From Oreohelix idahoensis (taxonomy: Eukaryota > Mollusca > Gastropoda > Stylommatophora > Oreohelicidae): a stretch of DNA of 64,000 bases. The notes below the pieces were generated by a model. The model was not told the DNA's origin and did not search any database. It was given only the letters and a program-made list of their open reading frames with translations. Positions 11,321 to 23,016 of the stretch are shown in pieces. Numbering within the stretch: position 1 is the stretch's first letter; every line of letters begins with the position of its first letter. Location of the stretch: contig JAMPIV010010562.1 in the NCBI GenBank assembly GCA_024509875.1, forward strand, positions 264,501-328,500. Direction: 5' to 3'. The position numbers were made by a program, and so were the translations under genes.

Positions 11321-13742
11321 TGTGGTAAAGTGGGATGATATAAATATTTATAGGGACTTAGTGTACTGACTGAGATCAGCTGTGAAGGTATCTGTATCTA
11401 ATATGTGTAGTGTTTTACAGATAACCTTACTTACTGCCACATATTTATATCTCAGTCAGAATTATTCTGGAATATTGTGTTGGCAACGTTATATGTCTAG
11501 GGTTATGCAAATGATGAAGTGTAAGTCACCACAACAACAACAGATAAACAATTTAATTATTCCACCACACTTGACAATACTGTGACACTCACAAACAGTC
11601 AACACTCTAGAAGACTATCTTAAAAGATTCAATGATAAATTTCAGATATGTACATATGTATTGATTTTCTCTACAATAGTGATCCTGATTCAACTACACA
11701 GTGAACCAGGCAATATAATAACATGTAATTTCAAATATTATGTACACAGATATAAATGTGGTCTTTGCATTGACATACAATATTAGTATTCTATGTGTGT
11801 GAGTTGTGATGTGGTAATATGAGGTAATCCTGGTTTTGTTCTTCAAGATAGATTCTTATTAGACATCATGACTGCATGTGCTTGTGTATGTTTGGAACTA
11901 GTATTGGAGATGGTCTCAGTTCCTAACATTAAAACAATTAATTGCCCCTCTTTAATTAAGTTAGTGTCATTTACGAGGGGTACATAGTGTTGAGCTCTTT
12001 TGGCCACAGTGGGCTTAACTTTCGTGATGGCGGCAGGCAAGGACTCCTCTGCTCGACTATTCACTGTTTCTGAAGACACCTCACTGGTTACTATAGGGAC
12101 CCAAGAGTATGTTGTAGCCTCTGGATTCAGCAAACGCTCAGACCAGGTGCGGCTTCAATAACTAGGACCACAGTCCCTGAAACAAGAAGGATGTACCTTC
12201 TACTTCAGAACTAATTTATACTATCTGGCTAGACTGAGCACAATACATCACAAACACAGAGTTCAGAGCTTTAGTTTAACTGCTATCTTCTTCTGAAGCA
12301 GCTTACTCCAGTATTAACCTCCTTAATGGTTACTACGCCTCTGCACTTTCAGCTATAAGTCCTTCCATATCATAAGGTAGGTGTCAGTGTACTATGTGGT
12401 AATTCCATGTAGTTTGACTTTTCTCCGACACCTTCTGTTCAGGTTGGAGCAATATATATATATATAGATATAGGCCTTGTCTCATGTTCGCTACTGAACT
12501 GCACATATATACAGACATAAATTATCAATGTACATTCAATTTTCATTAAAAAGAGATCAAATATTTCAACCTACCAAAATTCAAGGAAATAAACACAGAT
12601 ACGTTGACTAGCAATGAATGTAGGCACAAATACTGGCACAAATTCCCATCTGCTTATGTTCCAGGCTTTTATTTAGCAAAAATATGAGCTGGCTTCAACG
12701 CACTGTTGCTTTATCAAGCTTATTTGAACTAGTGGTCTCGAACTAACGCTATCAATTAACTATATTAACAGACCTAACCAATCAGGCCATCTCTACCCAA
12801 TCGTTTGAAAAAAAGTACTCTTACTTCCGTCTCCCTTGACAACAAAAGATAGCATTTATAGTCCGACTAATCGTGTTTAGCCTTACATATCATTCCATCC
12901 AATCAATTCAAATGTAACTTGTGGCCTATTTCCGTACAATGGTGGTTTAAAATTCTGCCACTGAGCGACTCCGAGTTTTTAGGTTGTCTGACACCCTCAT
13001 TATTTTCTTTTGCCTATAATTTATTAATTCCTGGACTATTTGCGTAACACTTAACATATTCTGTGTCAGCAAGCCCCAAGGAATCCAAATATCTCAATCT
13101 AAGGGAGCTAGGTGGCTGCGTTCAAAATGTGCATTTTCTACCACCTCCTGTTCACTTCAATCCCCATGTGGTGTCTGGGTACTGTCATGTTTTCAAACGT
13201 AAATCCATCTAATGTCATCTTTCCTAATAAGAGTTTTCCAGGTTTTTTAAAACCTAACTCTGGGAAGGGTAGTGTTTTTATCACTGTCCGTCTGAAAAAA
13301 AGTTATTGCATGTGGCCTTACACGCGTGATAGTAGTAATTGTATATCGCGTTACGCTTGTTGGGGGTGGCATTAATAGCGAGACGCGTGTTTAGTGTTGC
13401 ATGCGTTCCTGATTTTCAGCCCTCCCTTCTTTCCATCCTACATCCATCTGTCCATTCGTAGTGTAATTAATTTAGGTCATACGCAGTGTGCCTCTCAATG
13501 TTTTTTCTTAGAAATGCAATACCCGTTTTAATGTGTTGTGGAAACGCTTGTATTATGCAGTGGCTTATATTTAACGTGGAAACGTTACAATTTGCAGACG
13601 AAGCATAAAACAAAGGGGATTTCGAGTACTGTCATTGTGACAGCACTGTTCTTTACCATTCGTCTTCCTTTTATAGAATTTATTTGTTAGGCTTTACATT
13701 TACTTTTTAATTTATATATGTGGATTAGAATATTTCACGACA
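11321..13742 (-). repeat. 5' LTR of the minus-strand element
   Basis: This 2422-bp copy of 4238-6651 has the same TG/CA ends. The 8-bp length difference is explained by four indels: two bases near 11445, four in a TA run near 12460, one A near 12812 and one C near 13076. It should contain the element's promoter, but I could not place a TATA box or start site with confidence. Confidence 0.95.
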
Positions 13743-13747
13743 GTACA
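13743..13747. repeat. Target-site duplication GTACA, right copy
   Basis: Matches 4233-4237 and directly follows the LTR end CGACA at 13742. Confidence 0.92.
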
Positions 13748-14618
13748 ACCTTCTTGTTTCAGGGACCGTGGTACTAACATATTAAAGCAGCACCTGGTCT
13801 GAGTTTTGCTGAATCCAGAGGCTGGTAGCAGACTCCTTGGTTAATATATCGACCAGTGTGGTTTCTCAAGAAAACGGTGAAGCAAGCGAGCAGTGGAGAC
13901 TGTTTCCTGCCGCCCACACAGAAGTTAAGATTCCGTGGCCAGAGCAGCTCAATCTTGTGTATACCCCTCCAAAAGGGACTTTACCTAAAATCTAGAGGGA
14001 CATTTATTTGTTTCAAATAAAAAGAAACTGTGAAACTTTCCAATATTAGTTCCACCAGAAACAAACATTTGAAGTCATGATGACATACAACAACTTAGCT
14101 TGAAAAGCCAGTATTACCTCAGAGTACTACAGCACAACTTACACACATATTGCAATAATAATATATGTCAATACAAAGATTATATCTATAAATTGTGTAC
14201 ATACAACTTGTGATTACATTTGATTGTGATTCCTGGTTCACTTTGTAGTTGAATCAGGAAATCTAATATTTGAAGGAATTAATACATATTTTTAAAAGTT
14301 ACCCTTGACTTATTAAGATAGCCTTATAGAGTGTTCTATGTATGTGAGTGTCACAGTGTTGTAAAGTATTGTGGATTAAATTAAATTATTTATCTGTCTG
14401 TTGGTTGTTGTGAACATACACTTCATCATTATCATAACCCTAGACATTCAACGTAGTCATCACAATATTCCAGAATAGGTCTGACTGAGGTCTAAATGTG
14501 GTAGCAAGTAAGGTCATCTGTAATACACCACACTTATTAGATACAGATACCTTCACAGCTGATCTCAGTCACTACACTAAGTCCCCTATAAATATTTATA
14601 TCATCCCACTTTACCACA
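13748..14618 (+). repeat. Old LTR of the same family, second part
   Basis: This continues the old LTR across the insertion. The bases TTCTTGTTTCAGGGAC and CTGAATCCAGAGGCT match the reverse complement of the young LTR near 5030-5110. It runs to the family's 3' LTR end, CCCACTTTACCACA, at 14605-14618. Together with 3091-4237 about 2.0 kb of a LTR expected to be about 2.4 kb is visible. No primer-binding site follows at 14619, so it looks like a solo LTR or the 3' LTR of a lost element. Confidence 0.85.
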
Positions 14619-14880
14619 TCAATATGGAGTTATACTGAGGGCGATTCATGTTCGTCTATTAGAAAATGACACTGCAATCGATGAATCATCAAGGCTAAGA
14701 CTGCTGAAATTTGGTATCAAACGTAAGACCAGCAGGGATGGACGTATGAGAGGACGCATCCGCGGTGTATACAACCAGTGCGCAACAGGAACAATTAGCA
14801 TTCATACCCTTCGACATTTGCTGCGGGAGACTGAGCAACTGTGGGTTTGCCCGGAGCGCATTGACGTCGATTCCGATTAA
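14581..14880 (+). other. Unexplained open frame, possible terminal exon remnant
   Basis: On the plus strand the frame is open for 99 codons, from after TAA at 14578-14580 to TAA at 14878-14880. The first dozen codons lie in the old LTR. The part after about 14635 is visibly richer in G and C than its surroundings and would read as a normal-looking globular peptide (for example ESSRLRLLKFGIKRK, then CPERIDVDSD at the end). It has no ATG near its start. It could be the last exon of a host gene cut off by the old LTR, or chance. I do not recognise the family. Confidence 0.25.
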
Positions 14881-15850
14881 CAATAACTTTTATATTGTTG
14901 TAATTTCTTAATCAAGAAAATGCGACGTCCGAAAGAGAAAACTGTCTCGATCAAGAAAATTCCAACAAGTTCAGAAGTTTGCCGGTGAGATTTGTTGATG
15001 GTTATCAGACATGCTGGAATGATTGGAAATTGGCGTCGCTTCAGGATGAATGACAAATAACATGGCCAGGTGCCAAGTCTCCTTTATTTGATTCTGTTAA
15101 AACTTCTGCAGCAAGGAAATATCGATGACGTCATTGAATGATCAATCGTGTTCTATTGCACAATCGTATTTTCGGATTCAAATTGCAGATCAGCATAACG
15201 ATGATTCCCCCCCCCCTACTTCTTTTTAATGGCAGTGCATGAGGAGGCATAGCTGATGGAGTTTGCCAATGAATAAACTGGCTGGGTAGTTCCTAACATC
15301 ATTGGGATCTTCAGATACTATTTGATCGGAGCTATAATAGATCTGTAGCTCACATGGAAGATTTGTTTTGATTTCTCTATTCAGATCTAAAGCCTCCATA
15401 TTCTTGGTTTGGTTTTTTTTTTCTCAGGACTATCTTCATTGAACACGGACAACTTCATCAGTGCTCCGATCTCCTCCCTTAGATCACACAAGAAGGATCT
15501 TAGCACAGTGCACGAACTCCGTAACACCGGCAAGAATCCCAATGTGTGTATATAGGAATCCCACATTCTATAAATATTCTGGTTGTGGGTAGGTTTCTAA
15601 TTTTTAAATTTAGCCAGGGCTTTTACTCTAGTCATATAAATAGTTTTCCAGCTCATTCTGTCCGTTCGTAAAGCTCCTAAAAATAGTAACACTCGCCAAA
15701 GAAAAGTGCTGAAAGGTTGGTGTGTATGCGCCATGTGAACGGCGTGCATGTTCAGACTTTGTTTGACATCAGGTGTAAAAGTGTCAAATACCCACACTTA
15801 ATGTCTACGGTCGTTTATTTCCTCCAACGTGTCATTTTGTGCACCAAGAA
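14881..15850. other. Intergenic, nothing recognised
   Basis: AT-rich sequence with a short C run (about 15206-15215) and only small random open frames. I see no gene, RNA or repeat that I can name. Confidence 0.5.
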
Positions 15851-16195
15851 TAAGGTGGTCGGAGTGGATAAGAGGTAAGGCGTCTGCCTCGAGTTCTAGA
15901 GGTATCAGGTTCGATTACCAGTTGAGGGAATATAATTTATGGAAAATTTTATCATCACTTAATGGTCCTAAGATGTCATACTCCCCCCTGGTCTCCCTGG
16001 ATAGTGAGATCTGATGCCTAACCTTCTCGGTTAAGGGCGAAATAATAAGAGACCCCGTGTGCAAGTCTCGCACGTTAAAAATCCAACGGCAGTTGAAAAT
16101 ACTAAAGAGTTGGCCTATTTTTTCGCTCTTATCCGAGAAGGCTAGGCATCAAATCTCACTACGTAGGGAGACCGGGGGGAGGAGGGGGGTTATCT
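15851..16195 (+). mobile_element. tRNA-derived SINE-like element with a long hairpin
   Basis: The head at about 15853-15920 has pol III promoter-like boxes: an A-box-like GGTCGGAGTGGATAAG and a B-box GGTTCGATTACC. GGATAAG, AAGGCGTCTGCCT and CAGGTTCGA match tRNA-Arg genes as I remember them, with a small insertion after GGATAAG. The body includes CAAGTCTCGCACGTTAAAAA near 16053. Its right half folds on itself: about 15976-16047 is an imperfect reverse complement of about 16122-16195 (GGTCTCCCT, AGTGAGAT, GATGCCTA and CTTCTCGG are shared), with roughly 75 bp between the arms. I see no clear tail or target duplication, so the boundaries are approximate. Confidence 0.55.
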
Positions 16196-16995
16196 TGTCG
16201 TGATGGCGCACTCTAATAGACTATTTACTGTAAATATCTTGATATTATCTTCCCACTTACAAGAACAACTTGTTAGCATGTGTCTTGGAAAAAATACGAT
16301 ATTTTAAATACACTCGGCTTCTTTCAAATCTGGTTGTCTCTTTATCAATCTCTAACCACCGACCACACAAGCAAGAATGTCAATGTTGACAGTAGGAAAT
16401 CTACCATCCTTAGATGGTTTGGAGACAAACAATCCGTTTTAAATAGTGTTTATTTTTTTATAATTTGGAGAATATATAAGGTTTGGTTAGCTTGGAGTGT
16501 ATGGAGACAGTGCTGTCACCAAAACGTTATATAAATGTTCATTTGCGAGTGAACTGTATTTAATTACAAACCGCATTCAATCACACGTCTTTGAGGATAG
16601 AAAGACAAGACTTAGTCCACAAGCAAATTCTAACAGGCAGTAAATGTAATGCTTTGAAAAGTTCTAGCAACCTCATAATGCACCACACATTGTTACAGAA
16701 ACAACTCCTGTAAAAACACATGCAATCGTTTAATTCGGGAAGTGTAGTTTAATCTAAGAATGTCTCAGTCCTGGTTTTGTAGCACGTGAACATGAAAGAG
16801 CACAGTAAATATTTAGAAAAAAAAACTCTTTTAGTCTTGTCTTCTAGATATGCCATTATATGTGTGACATTTTCCATTTACATACATTGGTTCAAATGAA
16901 GAGGGGAGAAGGTTGTCAGCATAACGAGTTTAAACTACTATTTTTTCTTTGCAAAGTATGTGGTACGTAGAAGTAAATTTTGATTAATAAGTAAG
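16196..16995. other. Intergenic, nothing recognised
   Basis: AT-rich sequence after the SINE hairpin. It contains only short open frames without similarity that I can recognise. Confidence 0.5.
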
Positions 16996-17618
16996 TGAAG
17001 CCATAGGATCAATAGGAGCTAACATTATGTGGTTTTACAGATCGGTATCTCACATCACATGGACATCTAAAGTAAAGCCATATGATCAATATGAGCTAAC
17101 ATTATGTGGTTTTATAGAACGGTATCTCACATCACATGGACATCTAAAGTAAAGCCATAGGATCAATAGGAGCTAACATTATGTGGTTTTACAGATCGGT
17201 ATCGCACATCACATGGACATCTAAAGTAAAGCCATAGGATCAATAGGAGCTTACATTATGTGGTTTTACAGAACGGTATCTCACATCACATGGACATCTA
17301 AAGTAAAGCCATAGGATCAATAGGAGCTAACATTATGTGGTTTTACAGAACGGTATCTCACATCACATGGACATCTAAAGTAAAGCCATAGGATCAATAG
17401 GAGCTAACATTATGTGGGTTTACAGAGCGGTATCTCACATCACATGGACATCTAAAGTAAAGCCATAGGATCAATAGGAGCTAACATTATGTGGTTTTAC
17501 AGAGCGGTATCTCACATCACATGGACATCTAAAGTAAAGCCATAGGATCAATAGGAGCTAACATTATGTGGTTTTACAGAGCAGTATCTCACATCACGGG
17601 GACATCTAAAGTAAAGGA
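16996..17618. repeat. 77-bp tandem repeat, about eight units
   Basis: The block GCCATAGGATCAATAGGAGC starts successive units at about 17000, 17077, 17154, 17231, 17308, 17385, 17462 and 17539, a constant 77-bp step. Each unit continues through CATTATGTGGTTTTACAG and TCTCACATCACATGGACATC. Units differ by only a few bases (for example TATGATCAATATG in the second). The last unit ends at about 17617, where unique sequence begins. Confidence 0.95.
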
Positions 17619-19022
17619 GGATTATAGCCCTGCTGGAGGATTAGTAATTAGACTAATGAGGATGAAGAGATACTTGACAGCTCAAAGCTCGTGTTTGAAG
17701 AAATTGAACAATTGGTGTTGTAACGTTTTAGAGACGAGTAAATCCGGGAATAGGATTATATAAATCCTTTTGGGAGTATCATCAACAGAAGTGGCACTCT
17801 GCACTGCAAGTCAGGAGTTGTCGTACAATGGTAGAAATACTCTGTGTACTATTTTGATCAACCAATCAGATTAGTTCACTCAACCAGTCAGGGAAGGGTT
17901 TCCCGTAATCGCCATCTCACGTACCACAATGGCATAACAGTGAAATGTACGAAATGTGTAAATCTAGGTTCGAATTTGGCAAATATCTTCAAAACGGATA
18001 TTGGGAAACGATCCAACCTTTATCATAGCCACAGATGGGAGATATGTATGGACATCGTTGGTTAATTACTAATTACCCTATTTGCAGAGGAATTAGCAAT
18101 ACTGTGTGAATAATCGAAGAAACAGACACGCTAAGGCAGATATACAATCCGAGATTAAAATGAAGAATGATAGGATTAGAGTCAAAATTTCACACAAAGG
18201 AAGCCGAAAGTAAGCTACCACTAAATGGTATTCGGGTGAAAGTGATAGGTGAAGTGGATGGACAGAAAGGATGGGATCCTCGTTACTAGTAAAGCACATC
18301 TGTAATTTTTCTTGCTCTCCGATGTACACTTTTGGACGAAAAAAACAAGTGTGACGTAGTTGCTCTCCGATGCAACCGCAAATTTTGAGTACATGTAGAG
18401 GTGAGATTTCAAGATCAGGACACACACAGCAAATCCAGCAGTTTACAAGAGTGAACCGATTGTCTAAGAGCTGATGCTGCAAATTCGTCTCGACCTAGAG
18501 CAATTGCAACAGAAACAGCTTTACCAGGGTCCTGCATAATGTATTCTGAAAGTAACAGGGAATGTAGAATTACATTATTAAAATGGTATTCTGTAGGCTT
18601 ATAATGACATAAGTCATGTACAGTAAACGTTATTACATTGGTTTGCATTACGATATAGATACTATTGGCTGAGATATCATGTATGGCTCTTTGTCGCATA
18701 TTATGATATGATTATGGAAGATTGAGATACCATAAATATACCACAATCTTATCCAGCCTGGCACTGTGAATAGTTGTTTTCAGGACTGGTAAATGACACG
18801 CCATCATGCTATCAGCACTTGTTAAAGCTGGCTTGGAAGACTGAAGGTCAAAGAGTTATTATTTGGTACTAATAATAATTAAGTGGTACTGAAAGTGTAC
18901 AAAGAAGAAGTAATCATTTTCACACTGAGAATCGCTCATTACAGACTCAAATATAATCAGATCAACAAATAAAATCCAGAAAGACAGATGTGGTCATGTG
19001 GGGAGGACAAACAAGCAATAGA
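17619..19022. other. Intergenic, nothing recognised
   Basis: No coding or structural signal that I can support. The overlapping minus-strand frames near 18093-18699 look random and share no recognisable motif. Confidence 0.45.
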
Positions 19023-19625
19023 GAGACGGATCGTCATCGGCGCTGAGGATCAAGAGTTGTGGTAGAAAAGGATCATAATCAGCGCCGAGGATTGTGGGAG
19101 AGAAGGATTATCATCAGCGAAGAGAATTAATAGTTGGGGGAGAGAAGGATCATCATCAGTACTGACGACCAAGAGTTGTGGGAGAGAAGAATCATCTTCA
19201 GCGATAAGGATCAAGAGTCGTGGGAGAGAAGGATCGTCATCAGCGCTGAAGATCAAGAGTTGCGGGAGGGGTGGATCATCGTCAGCGCTGAGGGTCAAGA
19301 GTTGGTTGAGATAAGGATCATCATCAGCGCCGAGGGTCAAGAGTTGGTTGAGATAAGGATCATCATCAGCCCTGATAATTAATAGTTGTGGGAGAGAACG
19401 ATCATTATCAGCCCTGATAATTAAGAGTTGTGGGATAGAAAGATCATCATTAGCGCTGAGGTCCAAGAGGTGTGGGGGAGAGGGCTCATCATCAGCGCTG
19501 AGGACTATGAGTTGTGGGAGAGAATGATCATCATAGGTGCTGACGACCACGAGTTGTGGGAGAGAATGATCATCATCAGCGCTGAGGACCAAGTGTTGTG
19601 AGAGAAAAGGATCATCATTAGCTCT
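19023..19625. repeat. 42-bp minisatellite, array A, about 14 units
   Basis: Repeats of a 42-bp unit close to GATCATCATCAGCGCTGAGG plus ACCAAGAGTTGTGGGAGAGAAG. Because 42 is a multiple of three, the minus strand keeps one frame open (19050-19592) reading a 14-residue motif such as SADDDPSLPQLLIL. I treat that frame as a by-product of the repeat: there is no preceding gene, and the units vary freely. Confidence 0.92.
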
Positions 19626-21459
19626 GTGTAACAGGACTGTGGCGTGTACTCACTAGGTGGCAGATGGCAGGCCTAGTGAAGTATTTCAAGTTTTTACACA
19701 CACAAGTCTCTTTTGTTTATCTTCCAAGTTAATGCTATTGTGTATAAGTACTGGCCATCTCCGCCAGAGTTGGTGATTCATGGATGAACTACCTTTTCCT
19801 CCTTTGTTCAACCCTCGACTCGTTCTCCTCCTTCTCCGTTGTTATTATAGTGACTGATCGTTTAGTGGATTTTATAATGACTATTGACCTGGCCTACATA
19901 CAACAACCCTCAAGGATAGTCTCATACATATGTTTTCTCTCTTGCAAAAACATTTATTTACATGTAATATTCTTCAATAATGCAGGTAATTCTTCATAGA
20001 GCTCACATACAGTTGTAACATAGTTGCTTCATACATAAACTCTTTATCTCGTGTATATATACTTAATCTCCCTTTGTTCTTCTATCATCTCCATTTACTT
20101 GTTTAGCCTCTTTAAACTCTACCTCAGTTTGCTTAATATGCCTCAATACTCCTGATCAGCACTTCCAACTCATTGTCTTGTGTGCCAGTAGCCTCCTGAC
20201 AAAACTTGGTCAGACCTGCCTCTGTTCCCGGTCCTGAAAAGCATAATATAATTCTTATTCATGTAACAAGTCTTCCATACTCCATATTTGCATGCGAGAG
20301 CATGCAGGTAGTTCTTCATAGAAGTCTACTCTCCCAGTCGCTTACTTGTCGTAACTATTTCTGTAGACGACTCATTTGTTCACTCTCTGTGAACTTACTC
20401 TGATAAAAATATGATTTTCCTCTTGGATTGGAATTTCTTACCTTTTATTCGTATATAACAGTACCAAGCTTGACCATCAATGTATCATTCAAATACTTCT
20501 CTTCTCTAGGTTGCTTAGTCAACAAAGTTCTCAACATTTATTTGACATGTCGACTTGGGATTTCTGATTTACTTCTCCTGCAATTTTTCATCAATATGAA
20601 TGATAAGTTCAAAACCATGCTTACAGGCAATTCCATGAATATCTCCCGAAATACACTCTCTACTGTGACTATAAGAACTTTCTTAATCATCTGCTATTCT
20701 GTCTGTACGAAACTTCTTAGTTATCTTGTATAGTTACTGACTAGAGCTATCACATCCTCTGAACCTTCTAAAACTTATGCTATTTCTGTCTAACCACAGA
20801 ATCCTTTAATCTTCTGAGTTATCTCTACAGCTTATGCATTTTCTGTATAACTTCTGAACTTATCTGTAGAGCCACAGAATCTGTTAAAACTGGTGGCAAC
20901 CGCCAAAAGCACTTCTTGCTTCTTCAGCTTCTGAAACCCGACTGCCCTTCAGAAACCCGCACACCTTTCTGACCTCTAGTCATTGTTCTCTCGTACGATT
21001 CAACCCGTACCTCTGATTTGCTGTCCTAACTTGTTTTTCTCTAAATTCATTGGTTGCACCTTTGACTTACAACTCACTAGAAAAATACTCACGTTTTACT
21101 AACGCAAGCGAAGTTAGTGAACCGTTGTCTGTTATTTTTAATCCTCACTCTATTTTCTTCCTCGTGAACTGTTTTTAAACGTTCACCCAACCTTAGCAAT
21201 GTATTCCTAATGCCTGGGCAAACCCTACGGTGACATACTTTAAGCGTTCATATAACCTTGCCAGAAGCAAAAACAATGCTTGGGCAAACCCTACGGTGAC
21301 ATCTGAGAATTAAGAGTTGTGGGAAAGAAGTATATGCACAATGGGATAATCACCTGTTTGCCAGTCACTTTGATTACATGTTTTGCCCAGGGGCCTTGTG
21401 CTCCTTGGGTCCCCTCTACACCTCGTTTTACGGGGTAGAAGAGGTTCCAATTATGAGAT
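19626..21459. other. Spacer between the 42-bp arrays, with a small local duplication
   Basis: Pyrimidine-leaning sequence without a recognisable gene. At about 21179-21301 a segment of about 65 bp is repeated in tandem: each copy starts CGTTCA and ends TGGGCAAACCCTACGGTGAC. A single 42-bp-like unit (GAGAATTAAGAGTTGTGGGA) stands alone at about 21304, which suggests the two arrays were once closer or continuous. Confidence 0.5.
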
Positions 21460-21988
21460 GAGGGAAAGAAGTATCATCACTAGCGCTGACGACAAAGACT
21501 TGTAGGGGAGAAGGATCATTATCCGCGCTGAGTACCATGAGTTGTGAGAGAGAAGGATCATCATCAGTGCTGAGAATCAAGAGTTGTGGTAGAGAAGGAA
21601 CATCACTAGCGCTGACGACAAAGAGTTGTAGGGGAGAAGGATCATCATCAGGCGCTGAGGGTCAAGAGTTGTAGGGGAGAAGGATCATCATCAGCGCTGA
21701 AGACCATGAGTTCTGAGAGAGAAGGATCATCATAAGCGCTGAGGACCATGAGTTGTGAGATAGAAGGATCATCATCAGTGCTGAGAATCAAGAGTTGGGG
21801 TAGAGAAGGATCCTTACTAGCGCTGACGACAAAGAGTTGTAGGGGAGAAGGATCACCATCAGCACTGAGGATCAGGAGTTGTGGGAGAGAAGGATCAGCA
21901 TCATTGCTGAGGATAAAGAGTTGTAGGTGAAACAGATCGTCATCAGCGCTTAGGACCAAGAGTTGTGGGAGAGTAGGACCATCAACAG
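21460..21988. repeat. 42-bp minisatellite, array B, about 12 units
   Basis: Same unit as array A. Several units carry the variant GCGCTGACGACAAAGAGTTGT followed by AGGGGAGAAGGATC. That variant recurs every few units, so a multi-unit block seems to have been duplicated. Minus-strand frame 21648-21959 reads the same 14-residue motif and is not called as a gene. Confidence 0.9.
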
Positions 21989-22099
21989 CATTATTATTCT
22001 TCAGCTCAACGAGGAGAACCAGCCATTAATAAATGTATACCAACCTTCATGCCCCATGTCTATAGTTCAATGACTTTTTTTATTTTTGTTATGATTTTC

Positions 22100-22830
22100 A
22101 TGTCTGTCTCTCTCTACCTCTCTTGTGTTTGTTAGTCTTTCTTTACTTCTCTTATGTTTTTTAGTCTCTCTCTTCCTCTCTTATCATGTGTTTGTTAGTC
22201 TCTCTCTACCTCTCTTATGTTTTTTAGTCTCTCTCTACCTCTCTTATCATGTGTTTGTTAGTCTCTCTACCTCTCTTATCATGTGTTTGTTAGTCTATCT
22301 ACCTCTCTTATCTTGTGTTTGTTAGTCTATCTACCTCTCTTATCTTGTGTTTGTTAGTCTCTTTCTCTACCTCTCTTATGTTTGTTGGACTCTATCTATC
22401 TCTCTTACCTTGTGTTTGTTAGTCTCTCTCTACCTCTCTTGTGTTTGTTAGTATCTCTCTACTTCTCTTATCTTGTGTTTCTTAGTCTCTCTCTACCTCT
22501 CTTGTGTTTATTAGTCTCACTCTACCTCCCTTATCTTGTGTTTGTTAGTCTCTCTCTACCTCCCTTATCTTGTGTTTATTAGTCTCACTCTACCTCCCTT
22601 ATCTTGTGTTTATTAGTCTCACTCTACCTCCCTTATCTTGTGTTTGTTAGTCTCACTCTACCTCCCTTATCTTGTGTTTATTAGTCTCACTCTACCTCCC
22701 TTATCTTGTGTTTGTTAGTATCTCTCTACTTCTCTTATCTTGTGTTTATTAGTCTCTCTCTACCTCTCTTATGTTTGTTAGTCTCCCTACCTTTCTTATC
22801 TAGTGTTTGTTAGTCTCTCTCTCTACATCT
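22100..22830 (+). repeat. 34-bp pyrimidine-rich tandem repeat
   Basis: Units of about 34 bp such as TCTCACTCTACCTCCCTTAT then CTTGTGTTTATTAG, mixed with shorter ones lacking the ATCTTG part. The plus strand is nearly all C and T except for GTGTTTGTTAG. The small frames inside it (22125-22325, 22382-22582) are artefacts of the repeat. Confidence 0.9.
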
Positions 22831-23016
22831 CTTCCTACTCCACCTCCAAGTGGTGCTCCTGGAAACAGGCTGTATCACTGCAGTCTGAATGAGAGAGTAG
22901 GGATCGAAGTGGGAAGGCAAACCCGGTCCAAAAAATGCCGTGCCGAAGTCGGATGTGTCGGGCCGAAAGGCGCAGATATCGCAGCTTTGCTGTAAACGGC
23001 GAAACAATGCAACCAA

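Larger units (their letters stand above)
4238..13742 (-). mobile_element. Complete Ty3/gypsy LTR retrotransposon with integrase before reverse transcriptase (Gmr1-type)
   Basis: This 9505-bp element has two long LTRs (2414 and 2422 bp), a GTACA duplication, a purine-rich tract next to the 3' LTR, a short leader and one uninterrupted 1467-codon gag-pol frame, all on the minus strand. The LTRs start TGTCGTGAAATA and end CACTTTACCACA. They differ by about seven substitutions and four indels by eye, roughly 0.3 percent, so the insertion is recent. It sits in an older LTR of its own family, in the opposite orientation. The pol order is protease, integrase, reverse transcriptase, RNase H. That order is typical of Ty1/copia, but the sequence motifs are Ty3/gypsy, which is the mark of the Gmr1-type group. 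Confidence 0.93.

Noticed and set aside
16996..17618. CRISPR-like regular repeats
   Set aside because: Units are contiguous tandem copies without variable spacers, and the genome is eukaryotic.
18093..18699. Overlapping minus-strand frames of 68-129 codons
   Set aside because: No motif, mutually overlapping in different frames, no start or splice context.
19627..20900. Possible LTR starting TGTAACAGGACTG with a PBS-like TGGTGGCAACCGCC near 20891
   Set aside because: No second copy of the putative LTR, no CA end and no gag-pol beside it.
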